DNA of 64,000 nt from an uncultured Algibacter sp. Lineage in GTDB: Bacteria > Bacteroidota > Bacteroidia > Flavobacteriales > Flavobacteriaceae. Both the position numbers and the translations under genes were made by a program. This document shows positions 34,862-44,816 of the stretch, one piece after another (the first letter of the stretch is position 1; every line of letters begins with the position of its first letter). Under the pieces are notes generated by a model. The model was not told where the DNA came from. It ran no database searches and worked only from the letters and a program-made list of their open reading frames with translations. The stretch is from positions 246,740 through 310,739 of the forward strand of contig NZ_CANLGU010000005.1 in NCBI RefSeq assembly GCF_947490405.1. The letters are read 5' to 3'.

Positions 34862-36664
34862 ATGGAAAAAGACATTTTACGTGGTGGTCAATTCTTAGTC
34901 AAAGAAATCGATTGTGAAGATATTTTCACCCCTGAAGATTTCAATGAAGATCAAGAAATGATGAAAGAAGCTGTAACTGAATTTGTAGACAGAGAAGTTT
35001 GGGCTAAAAAAGCACAATTTGAAAAGAAAGATTATGCTTTAACCGAATCTTGTATGCGTCAAGCTGGAGAACTTGGTTTTTTAAGTGTATCTGTACCTGA
35101 AGAATATGGAGGCATGGGTATGGGCTTTGTCGATACTGTTTTAGTTTGCGATTATATTTCAGGAGCTACAGGGTCTTTTAGTACTGCGTTTGGTGCGCAT
35201 ACAGGTATAGGAACCATGCCAATTACTTTATATGGAAATGAAGAACAAAAACAAAAATATGTTCCCAAATTAGCATCTGGTGAGTGGTTTGGATCTTATT
35301 GTTTAACTGAGCCAAGTGCAGGTAGTGATGCCAATTCTGGCAAAACAAAAGCGGTTTTATCTGCTGATGGAAAGACTTATAAAATTACTGGACAAAAAAT
35401 GTGGATTTCAAATGCAGGGTTCTGTAGTTTGATGATTGTTTTTGCTCGTATTGAAGATGATAAAAACATTACTGGATTTATAGTTGAATATGATCCTGAA
35501 AATCCTAATGGGATTACGATGGGTGAAGAAGAACATAAATTAGGTATTCGTGCATCATCAACAAGACAAGTGTTTTTTAATGAAACGGTAGTTCCTGTTG
35601 AAAATATGTTATCAGATAGAGGTAATGGATTCAAAATAGCTATGAATGCCTTAAATGTTGGTAGAATTAAGCTTGCTGCTGCATGTTTAGATGCTCAAAG
35701 ACGTGTTATTTCTGAATCTGTTAAATATGCTAATGAGCGTATTCAATTTAAAACACCTATCTCTAGTTTTGGTGCTATTCGCCAAAAAATAGCAGAAATG
35801 GCAACCAATTGTTGGGTTGGTGAAGCTGCTACATATCGTGCTTCAAAAAATATTGAAGACCGCATAGAAATAAGAAAGAATAATGGAAAAGATACTCACC
35901 AAGAAGCGGAATTAAAAGGTGTTGAAGAATACGCTATTGAATGTTCTATTCTTAAAGTAGCTGTTTCAGAATTTATTCAAAATTGTTCTGATGAAGGTAT
36001 TCAAATTTATGGAGGTATGGGCTTCTCTGAAGAGACTCCAATTGAATCTGCTTGGAGAGACGCCAGAATTGCCAGAATTTATGAGGGTACAAACGAAATC
36101 AACAGAATGCTTTCCATTGGTATGCTTATTAAAAAAGCCATGAAAGGTCATGTAGATTTATTAACACCTGCACAAGCAGTAGCAGAAGAACTTGTTGGAA
36201 TTCCTTCTTTTGATGTACCAGATTTCTCTGAATTATTTTCTGAAGAAAAAAGTATTATAAAAAACCTTAAAAAATTATTTTTAATGGTTGCTGGAGCTGC
36301 ATTAAAGAAGTATGGTGAAAAAATTGAAGAGCAACAACAGTTAATGTTGGCAGCATCAGATATTTTAATTCAAGTTTATCTTGCGGAATCTGCTATTCTT
36401 CGTGCTGAAAAAATGGCAAAAAAGGAAGGTGAAGATAGGGTTAAAGAACAAATTGCTATGGCAAAACTAAACTTATTTCATGCCATTGATGTTATTGAAA
36501 CTGCTGGTAAACATTCAATTATTTCGTTTTCAACTGGTGATGAACAGCGTATGATGCTTATGGGATTAAAACGTTATATTAAATACGTAAACATGCCTAA
36601 CATTATAGAGTTAAGACATATTATTGCTGAAAAAGTGATTAAAGAAAACAAGTATTGTTTTTAA
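34862..36664 (+). CDS. Acyl-CoA dehydrogenase
   Basis: A 600-residue flavoprotein that makes the trans-2-enoyl-CoA. It has the family signatures CLTEPSAGSDANSGKTKAVL and QIYGGMGFSEETPIESAWRD, and the catalytic Glu in RIYEGTNEINRMLSIG. It is about 200 residues longer than standard dehydrogenases, with a helical C-terminal extension as in VLCAD-type enzymes. It is the last gene of the beta-oxidation operon and is followed by a terminator. Confidence 0.93.
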   Translation: MEKDILRGGQFLVKEIDCEDIFTPEDFNEDQEMMKEAVTEFVDREVWAKKAQFEKKDYALTESCMRQAGELGFLSVSVPEEYGGMGMGFVDTVLVCDYISGATGSFSTAFGAHTGIGTMPITLYGNEEQKQKYVPKLASGEWFGSYCLTEPSAGSDANSGKTKAVLSADGKTYKITGQKMWISNAGFCSLMIVFARIEDDKNITGFIVEYDPENPNGITMGEEEHKLGIRASSTRQVFFNETVVPVENMLSDRGNGFKIAMNALNVGRIKLAAACLDAQRRVISESVKYANERIQFKTPISSFGAIRQKIAEMATNCWVGEAATYRASKNIEDRIEIRKNNGKDTHQEAELKGVEEYAIECSILKVAVSEFIQNCSDEGIQIYGGMGFSEETPIESAWRDARIARIYEGTNEINRMLSIGMLIKKAMKGHVDLLTPAQAVAEELVGIPSFDVPDFSELFSEEKSIIKNLKKLFLMVAGAALKKYGEKIEEQQQLMLAASDILIQVYLAESAILRAEKMAKKEGEDRVKEQIAMAKLNLFHAIDVIETAGKHSIISFSTGDEQRMMLMGLKRYIKYVNMPNIIELRHIIAEKVIKENKYCF

Positions 36665-36701
36665 CGCTTAACCGAACATATAGAGTGACTAACTCAAATT
36701 T

Positions 36702-36739
36702 AAAAAACGTTTCGAAACATGTGTTCGAAGCGTTTTTTT
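36702..36739 (+). terminator. Terminator of beta-oxidation operon
   Basis: AAAAAACG-TTTCGAA and TTCGAAG-CGTTTTTTT form a strong stem ending in a long T-run, 38 bases after the dehydrogenase stop. Confidence 0.88.
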
Positions 36740-36773
36740 ATTTTATTATCTTTATGATATTAATTCATTCATA

Positions 36774-37517
36774 ATGAAACTTACATTTAAAGTATTTTTT
36801 TTCCTTTTCTCTATTTTAGTTTTTTCGCAGGCAGATACAGTTCAAGAAAATAGCGCTTCCGCAAAAATTGTACAAAAGCATATAAAGCCTTTCAATAACA
36901 GAGATTTGGACTCTTTTTTAGGTGTTTTCCATGAAGATGTTCTGGTAAAACGATTTCCTAATGATACGATGTATTTAGGAAAGAATATGTTAAAAGAAAA
37001 CTATAAAAAGTTCTTTGAGAATAATAAAAAATCTCACGTATCTATTTTAAATAGAATGACCCTTAAAAATTGGGTTATAGATGAAGAGTTAGGGGTGGTA
37101 AACAACTCAACAAATAGACATATAACTATTTATAATACGGGTAACGAAAAAATAAAGTCGATGACTTTTGTTAGTAATAGAAAAACAACTTCTAACCCGG
37201 AGTCAATTGTAAATAAACAGCTTTTAGCTTACAATAATCGGGAACTTGATAACTTCATAGAAACTTACTCAAACGATATAAAACTCTACTTCTTTCCGAA
37301 TCAATTAATTTCAGAAGGTCATGATAGTATGCGCAAACAATATGGCACTATGTTTGAAACCATATTAGATTTAAATGCGCAAATAGTAAATAGAATGGTG
37401 CTTGGAAACAAAGTGATTGACAAAGAAAAAGTTTTGTACAATGGCAGTATTTTTTACGCCATTGCTATATATGAGGTGAATGATGGCAAAATCTCGAAAG
37501 TTACATTCATTCAATAA
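36774..37517 (+). CDS. Exported tandem NTF2/SnoaL-like protein
   Basis: A 247-residue protein with a signal peptide (VFFFLFSILVFSQAD) and two tandem NTF2-like domains of about 105 residues. The repeats align at HIKPFNNRDLDSFLGVFHED with LLAYNNRELDNFIETYSND, and at SILNRMTLKNWVIDEE with QIVNRMVLGNKVIDKE. NTF2-like folds bind small hydrophobic ligands or act as scaffolds. The periplasmic function is unknown. It clearly arose by internal duplication. Confidence 0.7.
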   Translation: MKLTFKVFFFLFSILVFSQADTVQENSASAKIVQKHIKPFNNRDLDSFLGVFHEDVLVKRFPNDTMYLGKNMLKENYKKFFENNKKSHVSILNRMTLKNWVIDEELGVVNNSTNRHITIYNTGNEKIKSMTFVSNRKTTSNPESIVNKQLLAYNNRELDNFIETYSNDIKLYFFPNQLISEGHDSMRKQYGTMFETILDLNAQIVNRMVLGNKVIDKEKVLYNGSIFYAIAIYEVNDGKISKVTFIQ

Positions 37518-37561
37518 TTTATTAGTTTGCTTTTTATTTAAATTTTGACAAAATTAAAACC

Positions 37562-39208
37562 ATGAAAAATATTATTTACTTACTTCTAGTTATATTACTA
37601 ATACCAATTAATGTTTTAAATGCTCAAGGTCTATTATCTGAAAAAAACATATTTACAAGACAAGACAGTATTAGAGGAAGTATTACCCCTGAACGAGAAT
37701 GGTGGGATTTAACCTATTACCATTTAGACATAAAAGTAGATCCAGACAACAAATTTATTTCCGGAAAAAACACCATTCAATACAAGGTTTTAAAAGAAAA
37801 TTCTGCGATGCAGATTGATTTACAACCACCAATGAAGCTTTTAAAAGCCACACAAAATGGTAAGGAGTTAAAAATCAAACATGATGGAAATGCACATTTT
37901 ATCTCTTTAATGGATAGTCAAAATGTTGATGACATAAACGACATAATAGTATATTACGAAGGACACCCAAGAGAAGCGGTAAGAGCACCTTGGGATGGAG
38001 GTATTTCATGGAAAAAAGATAAAAACGAGAATCACTTCATAGCGTCTTCTTGTCAAGGCTTAGGTGCGAGTGTTTGGTGGCCTTGTAAGGATCACATGTA
38101 TGATGAAGTAGATAGCATGAAGATTAGTGTCAATGTACCTGATAAATTAACAAACGTCTCAAATGGTAGATTACAACTTGTAGAGCGTATAGGCGATACT
38201 AAAACGTACCATTGGGTTGTAAAAAACCCTATTAACAATTACGGAGTAAACATTAATATTGGAGACTATGTAAACTTTTCTGAGGTATATGATGGTATGG
38301 CTGGAAATCTTGATATGGATTACTATGTTTTGAGTTATAATCTTGAAAAAGCTAAAGAACAGTTTAAACAAGCGCCTATGATGATGAAAGCTTTTGAACA
38401 TTGGTTTGGTCAATACCCTTTTTATGCAGATAGTTTTAAACTTGTTGAAGTACCTTATTTAGGTATGGAACATCAAAGTTCTGTAACCTACGGAAATAAA
38501 TATATGAATGGTTATTTAGGTAATGATTTATCTGGTACCGGATGGGGCTTAAAATTTGATTTTATAATTATTCATGAAGCTGGCCATGAATGGTTTGCTA
38601 ATAATATTACCAATAAAGATGTTGCTGATATGTGGATTCACGAAGGATTTACGGCTTATTCTGAGAACTTATATTTGGATTATCATTTTGGAAAAGAAGC
38701 CTCGGCAGAATATGTTATAGGAACTCGTAAAAACATACAAAACGATAGACCATTAATTGGCTATTATAATGTTAATAAAGAGGGTTCTAGTGATATGTAC
38801 TATAAAGGTGCAAACATGCTTCATACACTAAGGCAACTCATTGAAGATGATGAAAAATGGCGAAAAATATTGCGTAAAATGAATGTTGAGTTTTATCATC
38901 AAACGGTAACATCGCAACAGATAGAAAACTTTTTAAGCAGAGAAACAGGTTATGACTTAACTGAGTTTTTTAATCAATATTTAAGAACAACCAAAGTACC
39001 TACATTAGAATACCAGATTAAAAAGAAAACCTTAAAGTATAGGTGGACAAATATTGTAGATGGTTTTGATATGCCTATTCAAATAAAAATAAATGATGAA
39101 GAAAAATGGATATTTCCAAAAGCTGAATGGAAAGAGGAATCTTTAGAATCGAAAATAAATACTTTTAAAACAGATATTGATTTTTATGTGGAGTCTAAAA
39201 AACTATAA
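37562..39208 (+). CDS. M1-family metallo-aminopeptidase, exported
   Basis: A 548-residue protein with a signal peptide ending LNAQ. The zinc site is HEAGHEWFANNI (near residue 337), with the third ligand Glu in MWIHEGFTAYSENLY. The exopeptidase substrate loop is LGMEHQSSVTYGNKY, in place of the GAMEN of classical members. The N-terminal beta domain precedes it (TYYHLDIKVDPDNKFISGKN). It should trim peptides in the periplasm or at the surface. The closest types are the Bacteroidetes M1 peptidases that lack the large C-terminal helical domain. Confidence 0.9.
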   Translation: MKNIIYLLLVILLIPINVLNAQGLLSEKNIFTRQDSIRGSITPEREWWDLTYYHLDIKVDPDNKFISGKNTIQYKVLKENSAMQIDLQPPMKLLKATQNGKELKIKHDGNAHFISLMDSQNVDDINDIIVYYEGHPREAVRAPWDGGISWKKDKNENHFIASSCQGLGASVWWPCKDHMYDEVDSMKISVNVPDKLTNVSNGRLQLVERIGDTKTYHWVVKNPINNYGVNINIGDYVNFSEVYDGMAGNLDMDYYVLSYNLEKAKEQFKQAPMMMKAFEHWFGQYPFYADSFKLVEVPYLGMEHQSSVTYGNKYMNGYLGNDLSGTGWGLKFDFIIIHEAGHEWFANNITNKDVADMWIHEGFTAYSENLYLDYHFGKEASAEYVIGTRKNIQNDRPLIGYYNVNKEGSSDMYYKGANMLHTLRQLIEDDEKWRKILRKMNVEFYHQTVTSQQIENFLSRETGYDLTEFFNQYLRTTKVPTLEYQIKKKTLKYRWTNIVDGFDMPIQIKINDEEKWIFPKAEWKEESLESKINTFKTDIDFYVESKKL

Positions 39209-39211
39209 GTT

Positions 39212-39787
39212 TTGAAAGATTTACCAGAACTTTATTTTGAACGTGATACCGACTGGTATGATTGGTTACTTAATAATCATAATACAAAAAAAGGTGTATA
39301 CCTCATCTTTTATAAGCTTGAAATGAATATCCCAACTATGCGTTGGGAAGAAGCCGTTAAAGTTGCTATTTGTTTTGGTTGGATTGATTCTACAGTAAAA
39401 AGTTTAGGTCATGGTAAAAGACGTCAATACTTTTGCCCAAGAAATCCAAAAAGTACTTGGAGTGCTCTTAATAAAAAATATGTTGAAGCTCTAGAATTGA
39501 ATGGATTAATTCATGAAGCGGGTTATAAAATGATTGATTTAGCAAAAGAAACAGGAACTTGGATAGCCATGGATGATGTTGAAAATGGTATTATTCCTGA
39601 AGATTTGCAGAATGCTTTTGATAAAAATGATAGAGCTTTTGAAAACTATCAAAATTTTGCAAAAGGGTATAGAAAAGGTTATTTGTCTTGGCTACATAGT
39701 GCCAAACGTGACGCTACTAGACAAAAACGAATCGCAGAAATCATTAGACTTTGTAAAACAAATATTAAATCTCGAGATAATTGGTAA
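39212..39787 (+). CDS. YdeI/OmpD-associated family protein
   Basis: A 191-residue soluble protein of the YdeI group (bacteriocin-protection family). Signatures are WLLNNHNTKKGVYLIFYKLE, WEEAVKVAICFGWIDSTVKS and RRQYFCPRNPKSTWSALNKK, with a basic C-terminal helix region ending in SAKRDATRQKRIAEI. The start is TTG at 39212, 3 bp after the peptidase stop. The molecular function is not known; the bacteriocin link comes from overexpression studies in the family, not from this context. Confidence 0.82.
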   Translation: MKDLPELYFERDTDWYDWLLNNHNTKKGVYLIFYKLEMNIPTMRWEEAVKVAICFGWIDSTVKSLGHGKRRQYFCPRNPKSTWSALNKKYVEALELNGLIHEAGYKMIDLAKETGTWIAMDDVENGIIPEDLQNAFDKNDRAFENYQNFAKGYRKGYLSWLHSAKRDATRQKRIAEIIRLCKTNIKSRDNW

Positions 39788-39790
39788 ATC

Positions 39791-40276
39791 ATGAAAACTA
39801 ATATTTTTGATGTTGGTCTATTACATCAATATCACATTTTCATACCTGAAAATATATTCAAACCATTTGCTGAGGCTAAACTCAACCGTGTAAGAGTAAA
39901 AGCTTCATTCCATAGTAAAACAATAGAATTTTATGCTGCTGTAAAAAGAGATATGGAAACTACAGATTTTAAGATAATGTTTGGCAAACGCCTTCAAAAA
40001 GAATTAGGCGTTTTCCAAAATGATTATTTTGAAATGCAGTTATTTGAAGATAATTCAAAATATGGAGTTGATGTTCCAGAAGAACTAGAAGTAGTTTTCA
40101 AGAGTGATGTTGAAGCTTTTGAAGTCTTCGAAACGCTAACAGCAGGAAAAAAAAGAAGTATAATTTACGCTATTTCAAGATATAAAAATATTCAAACCAG
40201 AATAGATAAAGCATTGATTATGTGTCAAAATTTGAAACGTGGTCATTTAAATCCATATACCATTTTAAAAAATTAA
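39791..40276 (+). CDS. DUF1905 / YdeI C-terminal domain protein
   Basis: A 161-residue protein. The N-terminal part is a DUF1905-like barrel (IFIPENIFKPFAEAKLNRVR, FGKRLQKELGVFQNDYFEMQ) and the C-terminal part is the OmdA/YdeI helix pair (VEAFEVFETLTAGKKRSIIY, RIDKALIMCQNLKRG). The gene before it encodes the related YdeI-type protein and the two are 3 bp apart, suggesting they act together. It ends 9 bp from the convergent PfkB gene. Confidence 0.78.
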   Translation: MKTNIFDVGLLHQYHIFIPENIFKPFAEAKLNRVRVKASFHSKTIEFYAAVKRDMETTDFKIMFGKRLQKELGVFQNDYFEMQLFEDNSKYGVDVPEELEVVFKSDVEAFEVFETLTAGKKRSIIYAISRYKNIQTRIDKALIMCQNLKRGHLNPYTILKN

Positions 40277-40285
40277 AAATTAGTA

Positions 40286-41170
40286 TTAAGGATTAATAAA
40301 TACTCCTATTTCATCTAGACTAATCTTTGGAGTAGCACCTTCTTTTTGGGCAACCAAAGCCCCTACAGCGCAGGCAAAATCCAAAGCTTGTTGTGGGTTA
40401 GTTTTATCTATTAATTCACTAATTAACGAACCCAAAAAAGAATCGCCTGCTCCCACAGTATCTACTACCGACACCTTATAACCACTATTATAATAAAGAT
40501 TGTCATTATATAATAAGACAGCTCCATGCTCGCCTTTAGTTACACAAACATGTTTAGTATGGGTTTGTTCTGCAATAAACTTCAAATTCTGTTCAAGACC
40601 ATTATATTTAGAACCAAAATATTTACTTACTTCATAAAGTTCATCATCATTAAACTTTATAAAATCTGCTTTCTCCATGAGTGCGATTAAAATATCCTTT
40701 GAATAGTGAGGTGGTCGTAAATTCAAATCAAAAATTTTATATTTAGATAAATCAATAAGCTCAAAAAGCGTATATCTAGAAACCTCATCTCGAGTTATTA
40801 AACTACCAAAAACTAGCGCATCAGAATTCTTAACTTTTTCTACTATAGTATTAGTAAGCTCAATCTTATCCCACGCACTTGGGTGCGAGATTCTATAGGT
40901 AGCAGAACCTTTATTATTTAAAGTAACTTGAACTTCTCCAGTAGAAACACCTACTTTTTTTTGAACACCTTCAACACTTAAATTGTTTTCAATTAAATAA
41001 TCTAATAACTCAATTCCATTTTGGTCATTACCAATAGCACTTATCATAGTTACCTCATTATTAAAAGCATGTAAGCGTAATGCAACATTTAAGGGTGCCC
41101 CACCTATTTTCTTATTTCCATTTGAAAATACATCCCATAATACTTCACCAAAACAAACAATTTTAGACAT
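40286..41170 (-). CDS. PfkB-family sugar kinase, probably fructokinase
   Basis: A 294-residue ribokinase-fold kinase. The N-terminal FGEVLWDVFSNGNKKIGGAP and the C-terminal VDTVGAGDSFLGSLISELID (anion hole and catalytic Asp) are characteristic; GEVLWDxF and KIGGAPxNVA favour fructokinase. It is last in an operon with a sucrose-phosphate-synthase-like enzyme and a phosphatase/invertase fusion, 8 bp after the former. Phosphorylating fructose released by invertase would return it to glycolysis. Confidence 0.85.
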   Translation of the reverse strand: MSKIVCFGEVLWDVFSNGNKKIGGAPLNVALRLHAFNNEVTMISAIGNDQNGIELLDYLIENNLSVEGVQKKVGVSTGEVQVTLNNKGSATYRISHPSAWDKIELTNTIVEKVKNSDALVFGSLITRDEVSRYTLFELIDLSKYKIFDLNLRPPHYSKDILIALMEKADFIKFNDDELYEVSKYFGSKYNGLEQNLKFIAEQTHTKHVCVTKGEHGAVLLYNDNLYYNSGYKVSVVDTVGAGDSFLGSLISELIDKTNPQQALDFACAVGALVAQKEGATPKISLDEIGVFINP

Positions 41171-41178
41171 AATGTTAT

Positions 41179-42453
41179 TTAGAAAATGTTAGACTCCATA
41201 GTTTGTTGATTGATAGAATTTCTAAAAACTTGCAACATACGCTTAGCTATACCTGTCCAACCAAAATTTCGTCGTGCAAAACGAGCTCCTTCAACTGATA
41301 ATTCATTTCTCAAGTTTGGATACAATAAAGGCATAGCCATCATAGCACCAAACTCTACTGGTCTATGAGGATCTGCAAATAATGCTTGATTACCAAAATC
41401 AATCAAATCATTTAAACCACCATGTACTGTGACTACGCTAGGTGTGCCACAAGCCATAGCTTCAATAGCAACCATACCGAATGGCTCATATCTAGATGGC
41501 ATTACAAATATATTTGCCGAACGATATACATTTGCTAAATCTTCATCAGCAATATAATTCTTCCATTTAATCTTATCGTTAACACCTAACTCATTAGCTA
41601 AGGTTTTTAACTTTTTTATACCTTGCTTATCTTGTGGTGAGTCTCCTCCAACTGCAGCAACTAGTCTAGCCTCTGGACATAATTCAAAAACTGTTGGTAA
41701 AGATTTTATAAGTAAATCATAACCTTTATTATGTGCCATCCTACCTAGCGCTAAAATATCTGTAGGATGAATATCGTATTTAGCCCTTATTTTATCATTT
41801 TCTTTAGAAGGTACTGGATAAAATCTATTCTCATCTATTCCTGGAGGTATCATTGTACAATTTCTTGATAATACGTCATATTGTTGCGTTAATAAATCAA
41901 CTTGAGGCAAAGTGGTAGCTATAACATGATTACACATTTGATACACAAAATATTCTTTACGAATACGCTCTTTAAAACGGTAAATTTTCTCCATTTCCTT
42001 TTCATCCATATCACTCCCCATGGTGTGCTGTTTCCACCAGCCTAAAGAGTGTGGTGTATGTACATGAGAAACACCAAGCTCCTCTGCTATTTTTTGTCCA
42101 GCCCAACCTGCATCCCAATAATGAGAATATACTACATCATATTTCTTACGTTCTTTTTTTATGGCTGCTAAAGTATTGGTAACAAACTTTTTAAGATAAT
42201 CATGCATATCCTCTTTTCGTATAAATTCCTTACCGCCAAAAGGGATACGCCATACACTATAATTTTCATCAACTATATCATACTCTGGTTGATCTTCAAA
42301 TTGACGTGTCACTAAATCCACCTTTTTACCTAGTCTACTGAAACGCTCTGCTAACTCTAATACATAAACTACTTGTCCTCCTGTATCAGGCTTTCCTAAT
42401 TCTGCATTTGCTCCTACATATCCATGTAGGGATATCATCAATATTGATTTCAT
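41179..42453 (-). CDS. Sucrose-phosphate-synthase-type glycosyltransferase (GT4)
   Basis: A 424-residue GT-B glycosyltransferase. The N-terminal GKPDTGGQVVYVLELAERF and VWRIPFGG are the signature of sucrose-phosphate and sucrose synthases, as is HTPHSLGWWKQH. The nucleotide-sugar site with the EX7E motif is EPFGMVAIEAMACGTPSVVT. It lacks the extra N- and C-terminal domains of plant SPS, as the short bacterial enzymes do. The expected product is sucrose-6-phosphate from NDP-glucose and fructose-6-phosphate, which the next enzyme in the operon could dephosphorylate. Confidence 0.83.
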   Translation of the reverse strand: MKSILMISLHGYVGANAELGKPDTGGQVVYVLELAERFSRLGKKVDLVTRQFEDQPEYDIVDENYSVWRIPFGGKEFIRKEDMHDYLKKFVTNTLAAIKKERKKYDVVYSHYWDAGWAGQKIAEELGVSHVHTPHSLGWWKQHTMGSDMDEKEMEKIYRFKERIRKEYFVYQMCNHVIATTLPQVDLLTQQYDVLSRNCTMIPPGIDENRFYPVPSKENDKIRAKYDIHPTDILALGRMAHNKGYDLLIKSLPTVFELCPEARLVAAVGGDSPQDKQGIKKLKTLANELGVNDKIKWKNYIADEDLANVYRSANIFVMPSRYEPFGMVAIEAMACGTPSVVTVHGGLNDLIDFGNQALFADPHRPVEFGAMMAMPLLYPNLRNELSVEGARFARRNFGWTGIAKRMLQVFRNSINQQTMESNIF

Positions 42454-42471
42454 AGTTTAATATTTTAGTTA

Positions 42472-44556
42472 CTATCTGATTATTTTCAAATTATGACAAG
42501 CTGAAATGAACTGCGCTGCAGACCATGCTTGATAAGCTTTCCCCATTGGTTTACCTGTGGTTCCGTGTGCCCATTCGGTAAATTCCCATTCGTGATTAAT
42601 ACCTTCTTTATTAATTAGTGCCAGCTTATACAATTCTGAAATAGCGACATCTTTAAGACCTAGCTTATTGACAAATTTTACCCAAAAACCACCAACAAAT
42701 GGCCATATACCACCATTATGATAATGGTTAGGTAAATTCAACAGGTTAACTGTATAATAAGGTCTCCAATCTGGATCTCCTGGACTTACAACAGGATACA
42801 CATTAGCTACTGGATACGGATCATTAACACCAACACCTAACATAAATTTAAAGGTTTGATGTGCTTTTTCAGAATCAATTGTACCATGTAAAAAAGCCAG
42901 TACATTTCCGAGGATATCACATCGCCAACTAAAATCAAATGGAGTCGTTTGGGCAATCAAATAAGATGTATCACCTAAGGTAAACTGCTTTTCTGCAAAG
43001 GATACCGATTGAAACAATTGCTGTTGTGTAGATGGCCAAAAATTTTGAACAATTTCTTTTTTTATAACTTGAGACCAACGAATATATTCCCCTGCTTCTT
43101 CATGCTCTCCCAACATCTCTAACATACGTCCAAAACAAACATTAGAACGATACCAGAGAATTTCATCATAAAGAATGTTATAACTTCTTCCGAATAAATC
43201 TGTCCAATCTCCGGCTTCAGGAATTTCTAAAAGCGCATCATTATTACTATCGTGGGCTCCTAACCAACGCATCGTTTCTTTTATATCTGAAATATACTCC
43301 CTTAAAAAGGCTATATCCTTAGTTATATTAACATACTCGTAAAAGGCAATAACTACCCATATACCACTATCTATGGAACAAATACCACCTACTCCAGAGT
43401 AATCAGGAGTATTATCTTTAATACGTACATTTGATGGAATTTGACCATTTCGTGAAATATGCTCAAACAAGGTTACAAGCGTTTGTCTTGCACATTTATG
43501 AATATCTTCATCTTGATGAATTAATGGTAATGCTCCTATAACTGTTATTGCTCCATCTCGTGCCCATACACTATAATAGTTCTCATCTGTACCATGAGCA
43601 ACATTATCTTCAATTGAACATGCTGAAAATCCAAGCGGTGTTATGTTCTTTTTTAAGGCTATTATAGCCTTAATATAACCTTCTTTAATAAGTGCTATCT
43701 TTTCATCTTCATCTTCTGTTGCGATATTATCAATCTCTTTTTTAATAAAGAAATCATCACTATGATCTATATCACTTGTTACTTTAGCCTCCTCGGGTAA
43801 TACTCCGTAATAAATAAGCCCTTCAATAATACCATCACCCTTCTCTTGTTCAGAATGATAAACCTTTCTGTGCTTAGTGTATTGATAAAGTTCTTCATGT
43901 GCATTAGAAACGACGATTCCTGTTACATTTTTCAAATCAAACATAGCAGAATCGTTACCACTATCTCCAGCTACAATTACATTGGTAGTTTTGATATTTA
44001 ATTTATTAAGTAACCATTGTAACGCATTACCTTTATTGGCATACTTTGGAAGTATATCTAAAAATTTGTTTCCTGAATACACAACATTAACATCCATTTG
44101 GGCTTCAGAAAAATTCTGTTCTATGTCTGATATTAAATCTAAACTCGCATCATGAAAGAAATAACTTCTTTTATAGGCATGCTGAAATCTAGTAGGTTGT
44201 TCACTAATTGGATGATTAATGGACTGAATAATGTTTTCAACAGATTTTAAGTTCCAACCATCATCCAATACATCATTAAATTCTTTTACAATACTTTTAT
44301 TATTATAATCAAAAATATGTGTACCAACACCTGAAATTATATAGTCTGGCTTAGGAAGAATACCTTTATCAATTAAGTTGAGGACATCATCAATTAAACG
44401 CCCTGTATTATAGGTTAACAAAATGTTTTTAGGCTGGAACATTTCCCATACATTTTTAAAATTACTTTTATAGGTATGAAAGTCTATTAACGTATTATCT
44501 ATATCGAATGAAAGTAGACTTATATTATTTTGAATACCGACTTCACTTTTGCTCAT
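42472..44556 (-). CDS. Sucrose-phosphate phosphatase fused to invertase-like hydrolase
   Basis: A 694-residue fusion. Residues about 10-255 are a HAD-IIB phosphatase of the sucrose-phosphate type: SFDIDNTLIDF (motif I), LLTYNTGRLIDDV (II), DILPKYANKGNALQWLL (III) and VIVAGDSGNDSAMFDL (IV), followed by VVSNAHEELYQY, which is characteristic of SPP. After a linker, residues about 290-690 form an alpha/alpha-barrel hydrolase with SVWARDGAITVIGALPLI, GGICSIDSGIWVVIAFYEYV, EIPEAGDWTDLFGR and NHYHNGGIWPFVGGFW, resembling GH100 neutral invertases and amylo-glucosidases. It is the first gene of the three-gene operon. Confidence 0.82.
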   Translation of the reverse strand: MSKSEVGIQNNISLLSFDIDNTLIDFHTYKSNFKNVWEMFQPKNILLTYNTGRLIDDVLNLIDKGILPKPDYIISGVGTHIFDYNNKSIVKEFNDVLDDGWNLKSVENIIQSINHPISEQPTRFQHAYKRSYFFHDASLDLISDIEQNFSEAQMDVNVVYSGNKFLDILPKYANKGNALQWLLNKLNIKTTNVIVAGDSGNDSAMFDLKNVTGIVVSNAHEELYQYTKHRKVYHSEQEKGDGIIEGLIYYGVLPEEAKVTSDIDHSDDFFIKKEIDNIATEDEDEKIALIKEGYIKAIIALKKNITPLGFSACSIEDNVAHGTDENYYSVWARDGAITVIGALPLIHQDEDIHKCARQTLVTLFEHISRNGQIPSNVRIKDNTPDYSGVGGICSIDSGIWVVIAFYEYVNITKDIAFLREYISDIKETMRWLGAHDSNNDALLEIPEAGDWTDLFGRSYNILYDEILWYRSNVCFGRMLEMLGEHEEAGEYIRWSQVIKKEIVQNFWPSTQQQLFQSVSFAEKQFTLGDTSYLIAQTTPFDFSWRCDILGNVLAFLHGTIDSEKAHQTFKFMLGVGVNDPYPVANVYPVVSPGDPDWRPYYTVNLLNLPNHYHNGGIWPFVGGFWVKFVNKLGLKDVAISELYKLALINKEGINHEWEFTEWAHGTTGKPMGKAYQAWSAAQFISACHNLKIIR

Positions 44557-44761
44557 AAACAGTTTTTGAAAAATTTAATTTTTGACGTTTTTTACATCAT
44601 TTTTGAAGAAATTAACGCTAAAAACACATAAAAACAAGTGAAAACAACCTGTTTTGAGTAGAATTTGGAATGTGTCAACCAGATACTTTATGATTATGAA
44701 ATCATAAAATTGCCTATTAAATTTTTGAGGATATTACAATCGTAAAAACAAGTGTATATAA

Positions 44762-44795
44762 AAAAACGCCCTCTTTTCGATAAAGAGCACGTTTA
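44762..44795 (-). terminator. Terminator after MoxR-type gene
   Basis: AAACG-CC-CTCTTT and AAAGAG-CA-CGTTT pair around a short loop, with T-rich flanks on the minus strand, 22 bp beyond the ATPase stop. The rest of the 260-bp gap to the sucrose operon is AT-rich with no gene. Confidence 0.7.
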
Positions 44796-44816
44796 AAAAA
44801 ATTAATTTAAAAGCGT

